DNA of 64,000 bases from Mycocentrospora acerina (taxonomy: Eukaryota; Ascomycota; Dothideomycetes; Pleosporales). Both the position numbers and the translations under genes were made by a program. The DNA is taken from contig JAKUHH010000389.1 of assembly GCA_022701365.1 (NCBI GenBank), positions 744,001-808,000 of the forward strand, given 5' to 3'. Under the pieces are notes generated by a model, which was given only the letters and a program-made list of their open reading frames with translations, was not told the DNA's origin and did no database searches. Positions 63,538 to 64,000 of the stretch are shown here, piece by piece (within the stretch, counting starts at the first letter, position 1; every line of letters begins with the position of its first letter).

Positions 63538-64000
63538 NNNNNNNNNNNNNNNNNNNNNNNNNNNNNNNNNNNNNNNNNNNNNNNNNNNNNNNNNNNNNNN
63601 NNNNNNNNNNNNNNNNNNNNNNNNNNNNNNNNNNNNNNNNNNNNNNNNNNNNNNNNNNNNNNNNNNNNNNNNNNNNNNNNNNNNNNNNNNNNNNNNNNNN
63701 NNNNNNNNNNNNNNNNNNNNNNNNNCCCCCCCCCCCTCCCCCCTTCCCGCTTGGGATGACTATCGACTGACACTTCCCCCCTCCTCTCTTTCCTCTACAG
63801 GCTATTCTCCTCAACCGAACTCACTTCTACGCTTCGTCCAGAGTGCCGCTCTCGTTTAACCGCCTGCATCTGCGCGTGGCGCTGTACATTGTGCCCCTGC
63901 TTCTCTTCCTGCACCAGATCCACACCCTTCTCCAGGCCATACGATGCCAGACGTCCCCGGGCTGGTCGGAGATGCAGTATGGCGCGCCTGGACGACAGCT
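63089..64000 (+). CDS. 5' part of a multi-spanning membrane protein, runs off the window
   Basis: Exon 1 is 63089-63433 and exon 2 starts at 63801 after CTCTACAG; both are phase 0. Exon 1 encodes an Ala-rich N-terminal region with two Asn glycosylation-type sites (NATS, NSTA), then YLTSKYALVSFAL, which continues across the splice into AILLNRTHFYASS. Exon 2 holds a clear membrane helix (VALYIVPLLLFLHQI) followed by a Cys-containing segment (AIRCQTSPGWSEM). This looks like a fungal ER or Golgi membrane protein, but I cannot name it from this part. The intron contains the assembly gap, so its real length is unknown. Confidence 0.65.
63499..63750. other. Assembly gap flanked by poly-C runs inside an intron
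   Basis: 39 C residues (63499-63537) precede 188 N (63538-63725) and a further C-rich run (63726 to about 63743). The assembler evidently stopped at a long homopolymer. The N count is a placeholder estimate. Confidence 0.95.

Overview
This window looks like nuclear DNA of a filamentous ascomycete, most probably a Dothideomycete close to Pleosporales. I infer this from short GT-AG introns (mostly 47-80 nt) with CTRAY-type branch sites, pyrimidine-rich leaders, a secreted pectin lyase and aspartic protease, and gene architectures typical of filamentous fungi: a roughly 1,500-residue sulfite reductase beta subunit and a methyltransferase-Kelch-JmjC Ppm2. No rRNA, tRNA, CRISPR or intact transposon was found by eye. 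All exon models below were built by hand from splice consensus, reading phase and family knowledge. Gene identities are mostly firm; individual splice sites are predictions.

Layout. 1-258: 5' end of a type II membrane protein (minus). 1582-4445: PAT1 mRNA-decay factor (plus). 4446-6793: microsatellite-rich spacer. 6794-8199: secreted aspartic protease. 8856-11831: large protein ending in an XPF-like pseudonuclease plus helical domain, a candidate Zip2/SHOC1 relative. 12283-12915: Hikeshi/Opi10. 13053-13730: HD-domain protein (minus). 14436-15653: MDR oxidoreductase (minus). 15654-18302: gene-poor. 18303-19504: pectin lyase (minus). 21687-22649: FAD synthase (minus), divergent from 23258-28086: sulfite reductase beta subunit. 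29838-30993: GID8 (minus). 31537-32983: uridine kinase. 33227-34331: PPG1-type phosphatase (minus), divergent from 35084-37321: a Gln/Pro/Tyr-rich protein. 39008-40619: unrecognised protein (minus), divergent from 40880-43884: the 12-exon vacuolar TRP channel YVC1. 44652-45755: C2H2 transcription factor. 45756-51793: 6 kb with no convincing gene. 51794-52996: PI31 proteasome regulator (minus). 53778-55440: ATG18 (minus), divergent from 55854-59181: tRNA wybutosine enzyme PPM2. 59472-62446: MCM6. 63089-64000: 5' part of a membrane protein whose first intron holds a poly-C-flanked assembly gap.

The genes are mostly unrelated housekeeping functions: mRNA decay, replication, autophagy, GID degradation, proteasome regulation, pyrimidine salvage, sulfur and flavin metabolism, and tRNA modification. 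Two secreted enzymes suit a plant-associated or saprotrophic lifestyle. Five head-to-head pairs may share promoters. The most interesting items are the XPF-like protein, the unknown gene at 39008-40619 with an MCB box and GC-rich inverted repeat in its shared promoter, the intron structure of YVC1, and the 6 kb gene desert.
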